Assembly: GCA_020404895.1 (NCBI GenBank)
Contig: JADBWK010000004.1
Location: forward strand, 1-64,000
Length of the DNA: 64,000 nucleotides
DNA from: Pseudanabaena sp. M085S1SP2A07QC
Lineage (GTDB): Bacteria; Cyanobacteriota; Cyanobacteriia; Pseudanabaenales; Pseudanabaenaceae
Direction: 5' to 3'
The notes under the pieces were generated by a model. That model worked only from the letters and a program-made list of their open reading frames with translations, was not told where the DNA came from and ran no database searches. Positions 25,752 to 33,612 of the stretch are shown here, in pieces (the stretch's first letter is position 1; each line of letters opens with the position of its first letter). The translations under genes and the position numbers were made by a program.

Positions 25752-25799
25752 AGTGCTTTCGGTTATGTTCTAAGTTATGGTTTATCCAATCTACAGTTA

Positions 25800-25856
25800 A
25801 TACCAAATCACAAAATGGCTATGCCATTTTGTGATTTCAAAAACCTTACTGGGTTT
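25800..25856. repeat. Composite element family A, left half only
   Basis: ATACCAA at 25800, hairpin 25805-25819 with 25823-25837 (AAATCACAAAATGGC, exact), then the core AAAAACCTTACTGGGTTT. The second hairpin and the TTGGTAT end seen at 9720 and 56289 are missing, so this copy is truncated. Confidence 0.75.
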
Positions 25857-25895
25857 GCTTTTTATAGCCTTAGCCAATTTATCAAGACAAATCCA

Positions 25896-25946
25896 AACCC
25901 AAATAGTGAGAGGCGGCGTAAAGCGCCGCCTCTCACTATTTGGGTT
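25896..25946. repeat. Perfect 23-bp hairpin with GGCGGCG apex
   Basis: Arms 25896-25918 and 25924-25946 are exact complements (AACCCAAATAGTGAG outside, AGGCGGCG inside) around TAAAG. It is followed by TTTTATGTCCTAAC, the same flank that follows the hairpin at 28033-28087. Confidence 0.85.
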
Positions 25947-25976
25947 TTATGTCCTAACAAGAATGGCGACAGCTAT

Positions 25977-26010
25977 AATCCCCAAAAGTGTTGCAACACT
26001 TTTGGGGATT
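25977..26010. repeat. Perfect 34-base palindrome
   Basis: AATCCCCAAAAGTGTTG and its complement meet without a loop (25977-26010). The inner AAAAGTGTTG...CAACACTTTT is shared with the rnj hairpin at 20716-20760. With the two preceding repeats it fills the 424-base gap 25752-26175 upstream of cdsA; no gene is seen there. Confidence 0.8.
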
Positions 26011-26175
26011 GACATAAACACTAAAGGCAAAATTCTCAAAAACACAAGAATTCACAAATTTGCATAACGATTTTGTTGCTTCAACAGTTGATAGGAGTAT
26101 ATTTACTTCTGAGGTAGCACAATGTCTAGCTTTGTGTAAATTGCCCATATCCACTTTCTCATCTGTGCCATTTTC

Positions 26176-27087
26176 ATGCATTGGACTCGCATTATCAGTG
26201 CTTTATTAGTCGTACCACTCGTACTAGCGGCGATCGCCCTAGGTGGATGGGCGTTCACCGCAGCATTTGCTTTGCTGGTGATTTTTGGTGAGATGGAATA
26301 TTTTGCATTGGTACGCGCCAAAGAGATTTTTCCAGCAAGCAAGATCACAATTTTTGTTAGTTTAGCATTGCTTATTGTTTCGCAAGTGAGAGTCGATCTT
26401 GCGGATGCTGTGATCCCTATCGCAGGTACTTTTATATGCTTTTATTTATTGTTTCAAACCAGAATTGCGACAATTTCCGATATTTCTGCTTCGATATTAG
26501 GATTGTTTTATGGGGGTTACTTACCTAGCTTTTGGGTAAGAATTAGAGGGCTTGGTGATGGCAATCTATTTGAAATTAGCGATCGCTTGCACCAGTTTGA
26601 TTTTTTTAACCAATTACGCAATATTGAACAGCTCTCTTGGTTGCGAATTACTTTCCCTGTAACTGATGGCTCTGTTTATGTGGTGATGGGTTTTTGTTGC
26701 ATTTGGGCTTCAGATGTTGGTGCATATATATTTGGCAAGATTATTGGACGGACAAGACTTTCGGATATTAGTCCTAAGAAAACGGTGGAAGGTGCGATCG
26801 CAGGATTGCTTTGCTGCTGCTTGACGGCGATCATCTGGGCTTATAGTCTGGGTTGGGCGCAATGGTGGCTGTTGGGTGCAATTTTAGGGTTATTGATTGG
26901 TATTGCAGGGTTGCTGGGCGATTTGACTGAATCGATGATGAAACGTGATGCTGGGGTCAAAGATTCTGGGCAGATCATGCCAGGGCATGGCGGCATTCTT
27001 GATCGTGCTGATAGTTATGTCTTTACTGCGCCTTTGGTGTATTACTTCATTACTTTGATTTTGCCTATTGTCCACAAGGCATCTTGA
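26176..27087 (+). CDS. cdsA: Phosphatidate cytidylyltransferase
   Basis: Makes CDP-diacylglycerol from phosphatidic acid and CTP at the inner membrane, for phosphatidylglycerol synthesis. 303 residues with about seven hydrophobic helices and the family signature near the C-terminus: LLGDLTESMMKRDAGVKDSG, then MPGHGGILDRADS. The upstream WASDVGAYIFGKIIGRTRLS and SPKKTVEGAI motifs also match. Complete; a hairpin ends the gene. Confidence 0.95.
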   Translation: MHWTRIISALLVVPLVLAAIALGGWAFTAAFALLVIFGEMEYFALVRAKEIFPASKITIFVSLALLIVSQVRVDLADAVIPIAGTFICFYLLFQTRIATISDISASILGLFYGGYLPSFWVRIRGLGDGNLFEISDRLHQFDFFNQLRNIEQLSWLRITFPVTDGSVYVVMGFCCIWASDVGAYIFGKIIGRTRLSDISPKKTVEGAIAGLLCCCLTAIIWAYSLGWAQWWLLGAILGLLIGIAGLLGDLTESMMKRDAGVKDSGQIMPGHGGILDRADSYVFTAPLVYYFITLILPIVHKAS

Positions 27088-27103
27088 TCATTTCTTGTGA
27101 AAA

Positions 27104-27138
27104 AATAAAGAGTCGGCACTTCGTGCCGACTCTTTATT
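27104..27138. terminator. Terminator-like hairpin between convergent cdsA and prepilin peptidase genes
   Basis: Exact 15-bp stem AATAAAGAGTCGGCA (27104-27118) with 27124-27138 around CTTCG. An A-run precedes and a T-rich arm end follows, suiting termination of cdsA. It lies 4 bases from the opposing gene. Confidence 0.8.
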
Positions 27139-27142
27139 ATCG

Positions 27143-27970
27143 TCAGGTTAGTCCAAACCAACCCAGATATGTTGAGAGGATCGACTTACCAAAAAACAGA
27201 GAAATTGCTCCGCCCACAGCTAAAAAGGGACCAAAGGGAATGGGTTGCTGTTTCCTTAAATCTTGGGTAATTATAACGATCGCGCCAATGAGAGTACCGA
27301 TCGCTGAAGCAATCAAGATTGTCAGCAAAACATTTTGCCAACCCAGCCACATGCCGATCATGGCAGCGAGTTTGGGATCACCACCACCCATTGCTTCTTT
27401 TTGCAGAAAAATTTTGCCTGCAATGCGCATGATGTCTAAAAGCCATATGCCTAGTACAGCTCCACCAATACCAAATAGCAACAATCTAGGAAAAGCTAGG
27501 CGATCGCCATTACTGAGCGAGGCGAGGCTAACTTGATAAATTAGCCCTAATAACAATCCTGATTGCGTTAAGGAATTAGGTAATGTCATCGTATCAATGT
27601 CAATCATGGCAAGCGCTAATAACCAACTGAGAAACGCGGCATAAAAACATAAACTCAAGATTGGTATTGAAGTTCCAAAATATGCCGCTACACTCCAAAA
27701 CAGAAATGCAGTTAAAGCTTCGATCGCAGGATAGCGCCATGATACTGGCGTATGACAATAACGACATTTACCTTTAATTAGAAACCAGCCAATAATCGGG
27801 ATATTATCGCGTGGTGCAAGTTGGCGTAGACAATGTGGGCAACGCGAAGGTGGATGCAGAATTGATAAGCCCGCAGGAACGCGATAAATCACCACGTTTA
27901 AGAAGCTCCCAATACAAGCCCCAAGCGTGATTGCAAAACATTGTAAGATGAGAGATTCGATTAATAGCAA
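27143..27970 (-). CDS. pilD: Type IV prepilin peptidase / N-methyltransferase
   Basis: Cleaves and N-methylates prepilins (and pseudopilins) at the inner membrane; needed for type IV pili, motility and competence in cyanobacteria. 275 residues. GSFLNVVIYRVP lies near residue 20, with a zinc-type four-Cys cytoplasmic loop (RCPHC...KCRYC). Two aspartates of the GxGD-type aspartyl protease are visible: D in AMIDIDTMTLPN and D in GGGDPKLAAMIG. Multiple hydrophobic helices. Complete bifunctional form. Confidence 0.94.
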   Translation of the reverse strand: MLLIESLILQCFAITLGACIGSFLNVVIYRVPAGLSILHPPSRCPHCLRQLAPRDNIPIIGWFLIKGKCRYCHTPVSWRYPAIEALTAFLFWSVAAYFGTSIPILSLCFYAAFLSWLLALAMIDIDTMTLPNSLTQSGLLLGLIYQVSLASLSNGDRLAFPRLLLFGIGGAVLGIWLLDIMRIAGKIFLQKEAMGGGDPKLAAMIGMWLGWQNVLLTILIASAIGTLIGAIVIITQDLRKQQPIPFGPFLAVGGAISLFFGKSILSTYLGWFGLT

Positions 27971-28001
27971 AAAAGTTTTAAACAGACTGTTAAATCAATA
28001 A

Positions 28002-28145
28002 TATAGCAATGCAAGGGGTAGCAAAATAAACCAAAAAACAAAAGATAAGTGGCGGCACTTCGCTCCGTCACTTATCTTTTGTTTTTTATGTCCTAACCAA
28101 AACCCGTAAAGTTGCGCCCCGCAGGGGCGCAACTTTACGGGTTTT
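28002..28145. repeat. Family B left end plus two stacked hairpins
   Basis: TATAGCAATGCAAG at 28002 matches the left end of the 13451 element. Hairpin 1 lies at 28033-28051 with 28069-28087 (AAAAAACAAAAGATAAGTG, exact) and is followed by TATGTCCTAAC. Hairpin 2 lies at 28099-28120 with 28124-28145: an exact 22-bp stem, GC-rich at the apex, loop GCA. Together they separate prepilin peptidase from the DUF4189 gene; hairpin 2 ends 24 bases beyond the DUF4189 stop. Confidence 0.8.
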
Positions 28146-28169
28146 GGCATTTTTATTTTGTACAAACAC

Positions 28170-28568
28170 CTACTTGGGTAAGCAGATCGTGCGAGTTACT
28201 CTACAATCTACGCCATCATAATCACGGCAAACTTGACGAGCTTTAGATTCTGCTTGTCTACTACTAGTTGACCAAGCTGTTCCTGCTGCTCCATTACTTC
28301 CCTCTGCGATCGACATACAGGCATTACGAGTCCACATCAGTACTTCACAGTCCCCAGGCTCTGAGCTACTTTCGCATTCTTGTATGGCTCTTCTTTCAGC
28401 CGCCGCACGAGTTGAGTAATTCCAAGAATAACCTTTATCTTGAGTTGAGGGAGAGCGAGCAATCGCTCCATAGCTATTTTGAGCTGAGGCTTCTAACACT
28501 CCCACTGAGATTGTCGGGATTATAACAGCAGCAGCGATCGCTAAAGAATTCCAGAATTTTTTAGACAT
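28170..28568 (-). CDS. Secreted DUF4189 domain protein
   Basis: 132 residues from the ATG at 28568. A signal peptide (KKFWNSLAIAAAVIIPTISVGV, site near ASAQN) precedes a DUF4189 domain: NSYGAIARSPS, then a YSTRAAAERRAIQEC helix and NACMSIAEG, and a second SSRQAESKARQVC helix. Six cysteines suggest three disulfides in the periplasm. Function of DUF4189 is unknown. A TTG two codons upstream is the only alternative start. Confidence 0.82.
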   Translation of the reverse strand: MSKKFWNSLAIAAAVIIPTISVGVLEASAQNSYGAIARSPSTQDKGYSWNYSTRAAAERRAIQECESSSEPGDCEVLMWTRNACMSIAEGSNGAAGTAWSTSSRQAESKARQVCRDYDGVDCRVTRTICLPK

Positions 28569-28669
28569 ACTCAATCCTCTTTAGACTAACGGTTAAACTC
28601 TATATTTTGTATACTACCCCGCAAATTATATTTTGATTAATTCCGTTACCATATTTGTAACATCACCCA

Positions 28670-28742
28670 AAAGATGAGTGGCGGCACGAAGCGCCGCCAC
28701 TCATCTTTATTTTATGTCCCAGCTATTTCTTGCATTGCTATA
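28670..28742. repeat. Hairpin with GCGGC apex plus family B right end
   Basis: Stem 28670-28685 with 28693-28708 (AAAGATGAGTGGCGGC, exact), then TTTATGTCCC and the right end CATTGCTATA (28733-28742). It sits in the divergent region between the DUF4189 and RNA methyltransferase genes, so it is not placed as a terminator. Confidence 0.8.
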
Positions 28743-28785
28743 TACTAAAATGCGGATAAAAAATATTTGTTGTAGGAATTAGCAA

Positions 28786-29568
28786 TTGCTCACCAGTACA
28801 AAAAATCCATTAGTTAAGCAATTGCGATCTCTTAGTGAGAGTGCTAAAGATCGGAAAGAACAAGGGCTATTTCTAGTAGAAGGAACTCATGCTCTGATAG
28901 AAGCGATCGCCACAGCTTATCCACTCTCAATCGTCTGTTGTACCGAAAAATGGATCGCGGTGAATCCTGATTTGTATGAGCAGATCGAGTCGATTGATGA
29001 AATCGAAAGATTAGAAATTGTCTCAGAAGAAGTGCTTCAGGCGATCGCTACCACTAAAAATCCTGATGGGGCGATCGCAGCAGCATTTATGCCATCTCGC
29101 GAAGTTGCCAAGATCAAGTCATTGGGTTTAGCTTTAGAAACAATTCAAGATCCAGGTAATATTGGAGCAATCGTGCGATCGGCAGTTGCCGTGGGGATTG
29201 ATGGCATGTTAGTGAGTAGCGATAGTGTCGATTTGACTAACCCCAAAATTATTCGGGCTACCGCTGGACAATGGTTTCGCTGTGCGATGCAAACATCCAC
29301 AGATATCGCCAATGATATTCGCAAATTGCAAGCACAGGGCGTAAAAGTAATCGCCACATTAGCAAATGCACCCAAAACCTATTGGGACTATGACTTTACT
29401 CAACCGACTTTGATTTTGCTAGGTAATGAAGGCAATGGACTATCTCAAGAATTAATTGAACTTGCGGATGAAGCTGTATCGATTCCACAAAGCGATCGCG
29501 TGGAATCCTTAAATGTGGCTATTTGTGCGGCACTGCTGCTCTATGAAGCAAAACGTCAGCGATCATGA
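28786..29568 (+). CDS. SpoU/TrmH-family RNA 2'-O-methyltransferase
   Basis: 260 residues. An N-terminal L30e-like substrate-binding domain (NPLVKQLRSL, FLVEGTHALIEA) is followed by the SPOUT methyltransferase domain: motif 1 QDPGNIGAIVRSAVAVGI, motif 2 LLGNEGNGLS and motif 3 IPQSDRVESLNVAICAALLLYE. Methylates a ribose 2'-OH in rRNA or tRNA; the exact target is not deducible. The start is a TTG at 28786, the only start that keeps the conserved SxxNPLVK N-terminus; no ATG is available. Confidence 0.88.
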   Translation: MLTSTKNPLVKQLRSLSESAKDRKEQGLFLVEGTHALIEAIATAYPLSIVCCTEKWIAVNPDLYEQIESIDEIERLEIVSEEVLQAIATTKNPDGAIAAAFMPSREVAKIKSLGLALETIQDPGNIGAIVRSAVAVGIDGMLVSSDSVDLTNPKIIRATAGQWFRCAMQTSTDIANDIRKLQAQGVKVIATLANAPKTYWDYDFTQPTLILLGNEGNGLSQELIELADEAVSIPQSDRVESLNVAICAALLLYEAKRQRS

Positions 29569-29570
29569 TA

Positions 29571-29615
29571 TTAAAATGCTGTGGCGTGCACTCAGCTTAC
29601 GCCACAGCATTTTAA
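29571..29615. terminator. 17-bp hairpin after the RNA methyltransferase gene
   Basis: Arms 29571-29587 (TTAAAATGCTGTGGCGT) and 29599-29615 are exact complements with an 11-base loop, three bases after the stop codon. The distal arm ends TTTTAA. Confidence 0.8.
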
Positions 29616-29679
29616 TAAAAATTTCTGAAAACACAAAAATCGGTTTACACTTTTTTGAAGCAGCACATCGGAATCGTGT

Positions 29680-30324
29680 ATGAACTTAAAAGAGATCAAC
29701 TCACAAGAGCCCCCAATCCCTAATCGCTTAAATGTAGTTCCTTTCCAATCCAGCCTAGAAGATCACTCGCTATTAATAGCGTCTCAAGCCGCGATCAAGT
29801 TACAAACAAATTTACTAAAAAGTTCGATCGCTTACGCTCAGTCCATAAGTGGCAGCCTAATTCTCAAAACTACGCTCAAACATACATTGGAAATTCTCAC
29901 CCAATATACTAGTGCTGGTGAAGGGAGTATTTTTTTGATTGATGAAGATGGGGAAATCGTGGAGAGTATCTTGGCTCGGAGTCCTGTGACAAGAGATCTC
30001 AAAGATTCTGTGATTTCTAAAGTTTTAGATGATGGTTTAGCAGGATGGACTTTACGCCATCGACAGATCGGTATTATCTATGATGCGGTTATCGACGATC
30101 GCTGGGTACAGTTGGCAGATCAACCATATGCCGCACGTTCAGCTTTGGCAATTCCTTTAATCTACGGCATTGAGGTGCTCGGGATTATTACGCTGACTCA
30201 TCCTCAGCCAAACCATTTCAACGAAGATATCGCCATGATGATGCAATACAGCATGGAAATTATTGCGGCAATAATTGTTAACGCCCAATTACATGCTAAT
30301 TATCGTCCTTTGGATTTAGTTTAG
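29680..30324 (+). CDS. GAF domain protein
   Basis: 214 residues, almost all one GAF domain (about 60-205): TLEILTQYTSAGEGSIFLIDEDG, then DGLAGWTLRHRQIGIIYDA, DDRW, and SALAIPLIYGIEVLGIITLTHP. No kinase, cyclase or HTH output is attached, so it would act by binding a ligand and a partner protein. There is no chromophore-type Cys-His pair in the usual place, so a bilin photoreceptor role is unlikely. Its stop overlaps the convergent membrane-protein gene by four bases. Confidence 0.82.
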   Translation: MNLKEINSQEPPIPNRLNVVPFQSSLEDHSLLIASQAAIKLQTNLLKSSIAYAQSISGSLILKTTLKHTLEILTQYTSAGEGSIFLIDEDGEIVESILARSPVTRDLKDSVISKVLDDGLAGWTLRHRQIGIIYDAVIDDRWVQLADQPYAARSALAIPLIYGIEVLGIITLTHPQPNHFNEDIAMMMQYSMEIIAAIIVNAQLHANYRPLDLV

Positions 30325-30860
30325 TGCGGAAGTGTTAATGCCGTATAAATCGTCCAGCCATCCATTAGTAGTAATAACAGAGTAAACATCAGCAAAATTA
30401 GATACATCCAAGGTTGAGCGAGAGGACGAATATCTCTTGTGTCAATACCTGTTTGTTCTTCAACATGTTTTACTAATCGCGCAAAGCCAACTACTCGTAT
30501 CGGCAATAAATAAGCCTGCTCAGAGTCTTTACTGACAAAATAATAAACAATTCCACCTTGCCCCGTAGTTCTTGGTTTGAGAGCCTTGATATCTTGCCAA
30601 GCAAGCGTCCAGCCCTTACGAAAAAAACTGGGGAACCAGCGCGGATAGACTAAGCTGATGCCTTGGTTATCAAGAATTACGCGATCGCTAAGAGCCCCAT
30701 ATAAAAATACAAGACCGATTGCTAAGCCAATACTTAACCAAGAGGCAGGAATAGCAGCATGGGTAAAGTTGCTCAAAAAGGGTAAAGGAGCAGTGAGAGC
30801 AATATACAAAAGCAGTAATGTAATCCGAATCAGTGGTGAAACTTTAAAGACATCGATCAT
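30321..30860 (-). CDS. Conserved cyanobacterial membrane protein of unknown function
   Basis: About 179 residues from the ATG at 30860 (a GTG two codons earlier is possible). Hydrophobic helices lie near 12-30, 40-58 and 152-172. Between the second and third is a soluble segment resembling a bacterial PH-like domain (DRVILDNQGISLVYPRW..., LAWQDIKALKPR, YLLPIRVVGF). It looks complete; no function is assigned. Confidence 0.7.
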   Translation of the reverse strand: MIDVFKVSPLIRITLLLLYIALTAPLPFLSNFTHAAIPASWLSIGLAIGLVFLYGALSDRVILDNQGISLVYPRWFPSFFRKGWTLAWQDIKALKPRTTGQGGIVYYFVSKDSEQAYLLPIRVVGFARLVKHVEEQTGIDTRDIRPLAQPWMYLILLMFTLLLLLMDGWTIYTALTLPH

Positions 30861-30988
30861 ATTCACTAGGGATTTTATGTTTTAGGCGATCGCAATTAAC
30901 TTAACATTGTTTTTTAGGGGTAATCTGATAAATGATGAATATGATTAAACATCAAAAACACTTACATACAGTACGGATGGTGTAAAAC

Positions 30989-31369
30989 GTGGGTTGGCGT
31001 GTACGTGGCGTTCGTGGTGCAACAACAGTTGAGGCAAATACATACGAAGCCCTAGAGAGGGCTGTGCTAGAGCTTATGGAGGAGATCGAGGCACAAAATG
31101 ATATTGATCCGCGCGAAATTGTAAGTGCGACTTTTTCGGTAACAACAGATATTGATGTAGTATTTCCTGCCAAAATCGCCCGATCGCGATCGCAATGGGA
31201 AAATGTCCCGCTTTTAGATGTGCAGCAAATGTATGTTAATGGCAGTCTAGAGCGTTGTATCAGGGTATTAATTCATGTGAATACACCACTTGAGCAGCAT
31301 CAAATCAAGCATATTTACCTAAATGGAGCTAGAGATTTACGTCCAGATCTCGTTTACGCTCAAATTTGA
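30989..31369 (+). CDS. aroH: Chorismate mutase, AroH type
   Basis: Monofunctional chorismate mutase of the trimeric AroH class: chorismate to prephenate, for Phe and Tyr. 126 residues starting at a GTG (30989): MGWRVRGVRGATTVEANT carries the active-site Arg of the N-terminus. DIDVVFPAKIAR and the C-terminal half CIRVLIHVNT with its Arg complete the site. The stop codon lies inside the first arm of a terminator hairpin. Confidence 0.95.
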   Translation: MGWRVRGVRGATTVEANTYEALERAVLELMEEIEAQNDIDPREIVSATFSVTTDIDVVFPAKIARSRSQWENVPLLDVQQMYVNGSLERCIRVLIHVNTPLEQHQIKHIYLNGARDLRPDLVYAQI

Positions 31370-31408
31370 GAAAATATAGGGAGTGCGATGCACTCCCTAT
31401 ATTTTCTC
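31368..31408. terminator. 19-bp hairpin at the aroH stop codon
   Basis: Arms 31368-31386 (GAGAAAATATAGGGAGTGC) and 31390-31408 are exact complements around GAT. The first arm begins within the aroH stop, so the hairpin directly ends the transcript; the distal arm is T-rich. Confidence 0.85.
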
Positions 31409-31442
31409 GGTACAATCAGTTCAAACGTAAGATAATATCCCT

Positions 31443-33485
31443 ATGGTCACAAGAATTTTTCTGTGTAACGAGCAGACAGAGCCAGAGATTCGCGATTTTA
31501 TTCGTGAAGCGATCGCCGATATCTCTGAGGGTGAGCAGTATATCGTTACGTGGAACTGCGGCAATATTCAAACCCTCAAAGTGGGCGATCGCGCTTATTT
31601 TAAGCGGATCGGGAGTGCCAATCAGGGTTATTTCGCGGCGGGGACAGTCGTTCCTGCCGATCGCGAATATCAGCTTAAGCTGCGATCAGCTCGGTATCGC
31701 GAACTGAGTGAAGCCTATGACATTGACTCACAAGCCAATAACTTTCGGATATGGGTAGCTTGGGATGCTTGCGTTACCTTTGATGAGCCACTCAGGACAG
31801 ATTATTTACGGCAGTTGCCCCACTTTCAAGGAATGCCTCTCGAACCGCAGACTGATGCGGGGGTATTTCGTGAAGAATATGTGCGGATGCTCGATCGCGA
31901 ATGGGAGAAACAAACTCAAAAGGCGTTTCGAGCTGGCAAGGGGATTAGCTTAATCGATGTGTATTACCGCTGGGGATTAGAAGATATTCAGCAAGGGTTC
32001 CCACAGGATGCTCTAGAGTCATTTCGGCAAGCACTTAAGCTCAACCCTAATTTCATCAAGGCATATTTGGGTTTAGGTGATGCCCATGTCAGTTTACGCG
32101 AATATGCTAAAGCTGTAGGTGACTATGGCAAAGCAATATCTATGCGACCCGACAAGGCGCGTCTAGCATATTTTAAACGCGGAGAAATCAATTTGTTGTT
32201 GGGACAACTTCAGCAAGCGATGGCAGATTTCCAAGCATCGATCGCTATCGATCCAAATTTTGCTGACGCTCATATGTCTCTTGGCAATACATACTTCAAG
32301 CTCAAGAGTTACGAGCAGGCGATCGCTTGCTATAGTCGTACCATGGAGTTAAGCCCCAACCTCGACCTAGCTGCATTTCGGCGGGGGCGATCGCATTACA
32401 TTCTCAAAGAATTTCCTGAAGCGCTTCGCGATTTTAGCTATGCGATCGAGTTACAGCCGAGTAACGTTGATGCATACTACTATCGCGGCTTAACCTATTC
32501 TCAACCTGATATTGCTGATGAGACTCTCGCGGGTGATGATTTACGAAAGGCGATCGTCCTATATCAAACTCAGGGTAAACCTGACAAGGCGAAAAAAGCT
32601 AAGGAATTTTTAGAAACTCTTGCGATTGATTCTCTACCTAAGGCAAGACCAAGAAGTAGCTTTGCGATCGCAGCTTCTGCCACAGACCCAGTTATGGATA
32701 CTGCCACCGAAGCGATCGCTGTGGAAGTCCCACTAGCTATGGCTACAAGTAATAATGATGATATTGATGATAGGGATGAGGAGTCTAGCAAGCTGATTAT
32801 TGCGACAGAGCCAATTGCTAATGAGGTCGCCATCTCAAAAGCTGAAGAAGCGATATCGGACTTGACTGAAGCGATCGAAAAGATCATGGAAGTTGAAAAG
32901 ATTGTCGAAAAAATTGTTGAAGTAGAAAAAATTGTTGAGGTTGAGAAGATTGTTGAAGTAGAAAGAATAGTCGAGGTTGAGAAATTTGTTGAAGTTGAGA
33001 AAGTTGTCGATCGCGTGGTCGAAAAGTTTGTCGATCGAGTAGTCGAGAGAGTAGTCGAAAAACCGATTCCCTTCTCCATTGAAGATCCGAGTACTGCGGA
33101 AAAACTGGCGATGATCTCAGTGATGGCGCAATATATGCGCGATGGCTGGATGGTGCGATCGGTGGATAAATCTCAAGTTGGCTACGATCTTGAATGTACT
33201 AAAGATAATACTTGCGAAGCAGTAGTAATTAAGAGCTTCACTAGCGATCGAGAGTCCTTTGCAATTTCTGCGATCGAGATTGAAAATGCCCGTAGCAATA
33301 AGGATTTTGTATTGTGGGTAGTAAGCGGCGCAGCCGAAAATCCTGAATTACGCTGTCTACGCGGTCGGGAGCTATTCGAGCAATTTGATCTCGATCCTCT
33401 CGCCTTCGCCGCCAAAGTTCGGCAGTCAGCAGTGCAATTAGAATTTACGCCAGTTTCTCTAGAAATGCCACAATTCGAGCAGTAA
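31443..33485 (+). CDS. Mosaic protein: EVE/PUA-like domain, TPRs, VEK-rich coil, nuclease-fold-like C-terminus
   Basis: 680 residues in four parts. Residues 1-135 resemble EVE/PUA-like base-reading domains: EGEQYIVTWNCGNIQTLKVG, DRAYFKRIG and GYFAAGTVV. Residues about 165-395 are TPRs (DALESFRQALKLNPNFIKAY and repeats). Residues about 481-540 are a run of VEKIV/VEVEK units, probably coiled. Residues 555-680 contain GYDLEC, CEAVVIKSF and FVLWVVSG, the layout of DUF3883/PD-(D/E)xK domains, but Val stands where the catalytic Glu-x-Lys glutamate is expected. It may be a modified-DNA or RNA sensor with a degenerate nuclease. Function is inferred from layout only; the gene itself is clear and HIP1-rich. 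Confidence 0.7.
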   Translation: MVTRIFLCNEQTEPEIRDFIREAIADISEGEQYIVTWNCGNIQTLKVGDRAYFKRIGSANQGYFAAGTVVPADREYQLKLRSARYRELSEAYDIDSQANNFRIWVAWDACVTFDEPLRTDYLRQLPHFQGMPLEPQTDAGVFREEYVRMLDREWEKQTQKAFRAGKGISLIDVYYRWGLEDIQQGFPQDALESFRQALKLNPNFIKAYLGLGDAHVSLREYAKAVGDYGKAISMRPDKARLAYFKRGEINLLLGQLQQAMADFQASIAIDPNFADAHMSLGNTYFKLKSYEQAIACYSRTMELSPNLDLAAFRRGRSHYILKEFPEALRDFSYAIELQPSNVDAYYYRGLTYSQPDIADETLAGDDLRKAIVLYQTQGKPDKAKKAKEFLETLAIDSLPKARPRSSFAIAASATDPVMDTATEAIAVEVPLAMATSNNDDIDDRDEESSKLIIATEPIANEVAISKAEEAISDLTEAIEKIMEVEKIVEKIVEVEKIVEVEKIVEVERIVEVEKFVEVEKVVDRVVEKFVDRVVERVVEKPIPFSIEDPSTAEKLAMISVMAQYMRDGWMVRSVDKSQVGYDLECTKDNTCEAVVIKSFTSDRESFAISAIEIENARSNKDFVLWVVSGAAENPELRCLRGRELFEQFDLDPLAFAAKVRQSAVQLEFTPVSLEMPQFEQ

Positions 33486-33612
33486 TCAACTAATAGCTTT
33501 TAATTTATCTGTAATGTTAAATGTCATGCTCCCTTTCGGCTATTATTCTCCCAACTCTTTTGAGATTGCTATATTATGGTGAAATCAAGGCATGTATTAG
33601 AGATCAAGTTAT

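Noticed and set aside
27084-27536. 150-residue + strand open frame
   Set aside because: Runs antisense through the prepilin peptidase gene and begins in its terminator hairpin; codon pattern is that of the complementary strand.
29680-30324. Phytochrome-like bilin-binding GAF
   Set aside because: No Cys-His chromophore attachment pair and no attached output domain.
32885-33063. Possible CRISPR-like or satellite tandem repeat
   Set aside because: Units are codon-level repeats within an open reading frame with synonymous variation and no spacers.
32570-33079. 169-residue minus strand frame rich in Ser/Thr/Phe
   Set aside because: Exact antisense of the VEK-rich coding repeat in the mosaic protein; composition follows from that repeat.
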